7,805 nucleotides of DNA from Opitutia bacterium UBA4654 (GTDB lineage: Bacteria > Verrucomicrobiota > Verrucomicrobiia > Opitutales > Intestinicryptomonadaceae): positions 1-7,805 of the forward strand of contig DHMA01000101.1 in NCBI GenBank assembly GCA_002405555.1. The letters run 5' to 3'. Shown one piece after another: positions 5,027-7,805 of this stretch (its first letter is position 1; every line of letters starts with the position of its first letter). The position numbers and the translations under genes were made by a program. The notes under the pieces were generated by a model that saw only the letters and a list, made by a program, of their open reading frames with translations, had not been told where the DNA came from and did not search any database.

Positions 5027-6976
5027 ATGGGAATAAAACGCAGGGATTTCATGACTGCGGCGTCTATGCTGGGGTACAGTCTGATTGTGAGCGCGCCGGC
5101 TTCGGCGTCGGCAAAGGGAGTCGGAAAAATTTTGGGGAAGCCCGAAAAAACTTTCGGGGGACGCTTCGTAAACGACGGCAAAACCATGGAGAAGCTCGCC
5201 GTCGAATGCGACGTTCTCGTGGCGGGCGGCGGTCTTGCGGGCGTGTGCGCGGCGTTGTCGGCTGCAAGGCACGGGAAAAAAGTTGTGCTTGTTCAGGACA
5301 GGTCGAGGCTCGGCGGAAATTCGAGTTCCGAAATCAAGATGCACCCGCTCGGCGTAAACTCGCCCCGAACGGGCTGGCGCGAGGGCGGCATTATCGAAGA
5401 GCTTAAACTTGCAAACGCCGCAAACAATCCGCAGCTTGCGTGGGAAATGTGGGACTTCCTCCTCTACGACAAGTGCGTGTCCGAAAAAAACATAACGCTG
5501 CTTCTCGACACTTCGCTCTGCGGCGCGGACGTCTCCGACGGCAAAATCACCCGCGCCTACGCGCGTTGCGACACCGCCCGCCGCAACTACGAAATTTCCG
5601 CCAAGATTTTCGTGGACGCCACGGGCGACTGCCGTCTCGCGATGGAGGCGGGCGCGGAGGTTATGTCGGGGCGCGACGGCTCGAAAAAGTTCGGCGAACC
5701 GTTCGCGGACTTCGACCCCGTCGGCACGCGGCAGGGCTCGACAATCATGTTCACGTCGAAGCTTTACGACAAGCCCATGCCGTTCACGCCTCCCGTCTGG
5801 GCAAAGAAAATCACGCCAGAGCAGATGAAGTTCCGCAGCATAAAGGCGGACGGGCTCGCCTACGGCTACTGGTGGATTGAGCTTGGCGGCGACGGCGATG
5901 CAATCGGCGACAACGAAAAGCTCCGCTTCGAGCTTCTCTCAATCGTAATGGGCGTTTGGGACTACCTCAAAAACAGCGGCAAATATCCCGAAGCCGCCAA
6001 CCGCGCGATAGATTCAATCGCCATGGTTCCCGGTAGGCGCGACACTTTCAGAATCGTCGGCGAGCGCATCATGACGCAGCACGACATTATGGGCGGCTGG
6101 AAAAACTTCGACGACGCCGTCGCGGTCGGCGGCTGGTCGATGGACGACCACCCCGCAAAGGGCTTCAACGCCCCCGACAGGCGTCCGTGCAGGCAGTTCG
6201 GCAAAGTGCCGTTCTACAATATCGGGCTGTCCTCGCTCTATTCCAAAAACGTGAAAAATTTGATGATGGCGGGGCGCAACATCAGTTGCAGCCACGTCGC
6301 GTTTACCTCGACCCGCGTGATGTCCACATGCGCGGCGGTTGGGCAGGCGGTAGGCACGGCGGCGGCGGCGTGCATCGACGCAAACGTCCTCCCCGCGCAG
6401 CTTCGCGCCGACGCGGACATGCTCTCCGACTTGCAGCAAACCCTTTTGCGCGACGACCAGACGATTCTCGGACTGAAAAATTCCGACCCGCTCGACATCG
6501 CGCGTTCCGCGTCGGTTTCCGCAAGCGAATCGCTCGACGGAAGCCGCCCCGAAAACGTGCTTTCGGGCGTCGCGATAGACTCCCGCAACGGCGTTGAAAA
6601 CCGCTGGGTTGCCGACGCCGCATCGAAGCCGAAGCTTTCTCTTTCGTGGGCTTCGCCCGTGAAGATTTCGGCGGCGCAGTTCGCGTTCTACGGCGGGCAC
6701 GCGGAGCTTTCGCAGACGCATTCCGAATATCTGCTGAAAAACATGCACAGGGGCGCGCAGAAAGAGCTTGTGCGCGATTTCGACATCGTGGGCGTTCTGC
6801 CCGACGGTTCGGAGCGCAAGCTTTGCGAAATCAGGGGCAACTTCCAGCGGCTTGTCCGCGCGGAATTCGCGCCCGTCGAAGTGAAGTCGCTCCGCGCGGA
6901 GTTCCTTGCGACGAACGGCTCGCCGAAAGTCGTTGTTTGCGAAGTCAGAGCCTACGTCGAATTTCCGAAAGCGTAG
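5027..6976 (+). CDS. Tat-exported FAD-dependent oxidoreductase with C-terminal discoidin-like domain
   Basis: The protein has 649 residues. The start MGIKRRDFMTAASMLGYSLI carries a twin-arginine motif (K4-R5-R6-D7-F8-M9), a hydrophobic stretch and an ASA-SA cleavage-like region near 25-29, so it is likely exported folded with its cofactor. A Rossmann FAD-binding motif GGGLAG (67-72) leads to VVLVQDRSRLGGNSSSE (86-102), the pattern of the FAD_oxidored family (PF12831 as I recall it). Further family blocks are VDATGDC (196-202), GRRDTFRIVGERI (336-348) and NLMMAGRNISCSHVAFTSTR (411-430) followed by VMSTCAAVGQAVGTAA, the second FAD-contact region. Residues about 493-649 resemble an F5/8-type-C carbohydrate-binding sandwich: NRWVAD, strand-like repeats and a final VCEVRAYVE. 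Relatives occur in glycan-degradation loci, often misnamed xanthan lyase; the substrate is unknown. No Shine-Dalgarno precedes the ATG. It is transcribed away from the ExbB/ExbD operon and ends before a terminator cluster. Confidence 0.88.
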   Translation: MGIKRRDFMTAASMLGYSLIVSAPASASAKGVGKILGKPEKTFGGRFVNDGKTMEKLAVECDVLVAGGGLAGVCAALSAARHGKKVVLVQDRSRLGGNSSSEIKMHPLGVNSPRTGWREGGIIEELKLANAANNPQLAWEMWDFLLYDKCVSEKNITLLLDTSLCGADVSDGKITRAYARCDTARRNYEISAKIFVDATGDCRLAMEAGAEVMSGRDGSKKFGEPFADFDPVGTRQGSTIMFTSKLYDKPMPFTPPVWAKKITPEQMKFRSIKADGLAYGYWWIELGGDGDAIGDNEKLRFELLSIVMGVWDYLKNSGKYPEAANRAIDSIAMVPGRRDTFRIVGERIMTQHDIMGGWKNFDDAVAVGGWSMDDHPAKGFNAPDRRPCRQFGKVPFYNIGLSSLYSKNVKNLMMAGRNISCSHVAFTSTRVMSTCAAVGQAVGTAAAACIDANVLPAQLRADADMLSDLQQTLLRDDQTILGLKNSDPLDIARSASVSASESLDGSRPENVLSGVAIDSRNGVENRWVADAASKPKLSLSWASPVKISAAQFAFYGGHAELSQTHSEYLLKNMHRGAQKELVRDFDIVGVLPDGSERKLCEIRGNFQRLVRAEFAPVEVKSLRAEFLATNGSPKVVVCEVRAYVEFPKA

Positions 6977-7010
6977 CGGCGCGGTTGCTCCTGTTCCGAT
7001 TTCCGCGCCG
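6977..7010 (+). other. Inverted repeat directly after the oxidoreductase stop codon
   Basis: CGGCGCGG (6977-6984) pairs perfectly with CCGCGCCG (7003-7010) across an 18-nt loop, starting at the base after the TAG. No T-tract follows, so it is more likely a 3'-end stabiliser or part of a terminator cluster than a terminator by itself. Confidence 0.45.
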
Positions 7011-7025
7011 CCGATTCGCGTTGCG

Positions 7026-7064
7026 GCGCGGCTTCAGCCCGCTCTGCCCGCCGCGCGTTTTTTT
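7026..7064 (+). terminator. Weak terminator-like hairpin with T7 tract
   Basis: GCGCGG (7026-7031) can pair with CCGCGC (7051-7056) over a 19-nt loop, itself able to form a small GGC/GCC stem-loop. One base later comes a run of seven T (7058-7064). The large loop makes it weaker than the next hairpin; it may be the first of two tandem terminators. Confidence 0.4.
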
Positions 7065-7094
7065 CGGGTCGGCGGCATTTGAAAATTCTATCGG

Positions 7095-7121
7095 GACGCC
7101 GCGCAAGCGGCGTCTTTTTTT
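7095..7121 (+). terminator. Strong intrinsic terminator of the oxidoreductase gene
   Basis: GACGCCGC (7095-7102) and GCGGCGTC (7107-7114) form a perfect 8-bp G+C-rich stem capped by the GNRA-type tetraloop GCAA (7103-7106), followed at once by seven T (7115-7121). This is a textbook Rho-independent terminator. It separates the oxidoreductase transcript from the GH32 gene, which therefore needs its own promoter. Confidence 0.88.
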
Positions 7122-7125
7122 GCGT

Positions 7126-7139
7126 TTTTGCTCGCAAAA
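7126..7139. promoter_or_regulatory. Perfect palindrome TTTTGC-TC-GCAAAA, candidate operator
   Basis: The two 6-nt arms are exact inverted complements around a 2-nt centre. The site lies between the strong terminator and the -35 box of the GH32 gene, 15 nt upstream of TTGAAT. Size, symmetry and place suit a dimeric helix-turn-helix regulator of the glycosidase. It lies too close behind the T-tract to be a second terminator stem with a normal loop. Confidence 0.45.
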
Positions 7140-7154
7140 TTTCCGCGCCGTTTT

Positions 7155-7182
7155 TTGAATGTTCCGCGAACTATTTTATTAT
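7155..7182 (+). promoter_or_regulatory. Sigma70-like promoter of the GH32 gene
   Basis: TTGAAT (7155-7160; first four bases match the -35 consensus) and TATTAT (7177-7182; 5 of 6 match the -10 consensus) are 16 nt apart. A start near 7189 would give a leader of only about 12 nt before the ATG at 7201, with no Shine-Dalgarno sequence in it. The local A/T richness in a G+C-rich genome adds support. Confidence 0.5.
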
Positions 7183-7200
7183 TCCGATTTCTAAAACAGT

Positions 7201-7805
7201 ATGAAATTGCCCCTTTTTATTGCGCTTCTCATTTCCGCATTTGCCGCATTCGCGCAGACCGACTATCCCGACCCGCCCCCGTTTACGGGAGTCTCGGAGG
7301 CGAAGGTTAAGGTCGAGGCAAACTGGCTGCTTCTGCCAATGAACGGCGGCGAGCGGTACAACAAAGTAAAAATTACCGACGCCGACGGCAACACCGTTTT
7401 TGCGGGTTCGGTGCTGCTTGCCGACGGCAACGCGCAGTGGCACGCGCCCGTTGACGTTTCGAAGTTTAAGGGCGGCGAAATTACGTTTACATACCAGACT
7501 TTGACGAAAGAGCCGAGCTTTCGGCAGGTAGACGAGCTTGGCTACACGGACCATTCGAAAGACAGGGGGCGTCCGACTTTCCACCTTACCCCGAAGTTCG
7601 GCTACATGGGCGATTTTTGCGGGCTTGTGAAAGTCGGCGGGCTTTGGCACGCCTACTTCCTTTTCAACCCCTACGCCATGACTCCGCACGAGCCGTATTT
7701 CATTGCCCACGCCGTCAGCGACGACCTCGTGAATTGGGACTACAAGCCTGACGTCGTGCGCCCCGTGTTTTCGGACGGCGCGGCGGTCTATCCCGTGGCG
7801 GGTTC
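7201..7805 (+). CDS. Exported GH32-family glycosidase-like protein (3' truncated by window edge)
   Basis: The first 201 residues are present and the frame runs off the window. MKLPLFIALLISAFAAFA-QT is a clear signal peptide cut near residue 18. Residues about 35-115 form a small beta-rich module (NWLLLPMNG, VFAGSVLLADGNAQWHAPVD, VSKFKGGEITFTY) that I recognise as like the DUF4980 domain found in front of GH32 in levanase-type enzymes. From 124 the GH32 five-bladed propeller begins: RPTFHLTPKFGYMGDFCG (124-141), WHAYFLFNPYA (149-159), IAHAVSDDLVNW (168-179), PVAGS near 198. GH32 enzymes cleave fructans or sucrose. The usual WMNDPNG nucleophile motif reads YMGDFCG: Asp138 is kept, but four of seven positions differ, so activity or substrate may differ. 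The RDP and acid/base Glu motifs lie beyond the window. It has its own promoter and follows a strong terminator. Confidence 0.8.
   Translation, partial: MKLPLFIALLISAFAAFAQTDYPDPPPFTGVSEAKVKVEANWLLLPMNGGERYNKVKITDADGNTVFAGSVLLADGNAQWHAPVDVSKFKGGEITFTYQTLTKEPSFRQVDELGYTDHSKDRGRPTFHLTPKFGYMGDFCGLVKVGGLWHAYFLFNPYAMTPHEPYFIAHAVSDDLVNWDYKPDVVRPVFSDGAAVYPVAG

Noticed and set aside
6014..6748. A 244-codon minus-strand frame inside the oxidoreductase gene
   Set aside because: Antisense shadow of a gene with conserved FAD-binding blocks; the product is Arg-rich with no family features.
5006..7094. The 12-mer AAATTCTATCGG at 5006-5017 and again at 7083-7094
   Set aside because: One exact 12-nt match pair is expected by chance in a sequence of this length, and the two copies sit in different contexts (before a start codon; before a terminator stem).
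7171..7710. A 179-codon minus-strand frame over the GH32 gene
   Set aside because: The plus strand has a signal peptide and GH32 blocks across the same bases, so this is its shadow.
1..7805. Searched by eye for CRISPR arrays, tRNA or rRNA genes, insertion-sequence ends and toxin-antitoxin pairs
   Set aside because: No regularly spaced repeat series, no cloverleaf or rRNA-like block, no transposase and no terminal inverted repeats were seen.

Overview
The window is G+C-rich, densely coding bacterial DNA. Gene content points to a diderm with outer-membrane energy transduction and exported glycan enzymes. The mix of an ExbB/ExbD operon led by a large exported TPR protein, a Tat-exported FAD_oxidored-family enzyme with a discoidin-like tail, and a GH32 enzyme with an N-terminal beta-sandwich is what I would expect from the PVC group, most likely Verrucomicrobiota. 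That placement is inference from gene style; no rRNA or marker gene is present. Shine-Dalgarno sequences are used only in part: clear before the TPR gene and exbD, not evident before the other genes.

Layout. Positions 1-81 hold the last 26 codons of a plus-strand gene cut by the window edge, with a doubtful 27-codon ORF overlapping its stop (78-161). Positions 162-514 have no convincing gene. This is a convergent gap between the plus-strand gene and the minus-strand operon, and it holds a C-rich/G-poor stretch, a stable hairpin and two short direct repeats. Positions 515-4876, all on the minus strand, form a tight four-gene operon. In transcription order it encodes an 855-residue exported TPR protein, ExbB, ExbD, and a single-pass membrane protein whose C-terminus resembles a TonB C-terminal domain. 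Junctions are +4, -4 and +3 nt. A 150-bp divergent control region (4877-5026) separates it from a plus-strand gene for a 649-residue Tat-exported FAD-dependent oxidoreductase (5027-6976). A hairpin-rich gap follows, with a textbook intrinsic terminator (7095-7121), a perfect palindrome (7126-7139) and a sigma70-like promoter (7155-7182). These lead into an exported GH32-family gene that runs off the right edge (7201-7805).

How the parts may work together (inference). The minus-strand operon looks like a complete proton-motive-force transducer, ExbB-ExbD-TonB-like, with its own periplasmic TPR scaffold. The plus-strand genes encode exported carbohydrate-linked enzymes. A link between the two sides, such as energised uptake of glycans released by the enzymes, is suggested only by proximity and the shared divergent region. 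The main oddities are a strongly altered GH32 nucleophile motif (YMGDFCG instead of WMNDPNG) and a TonB-like protein without a proline-rich linker.
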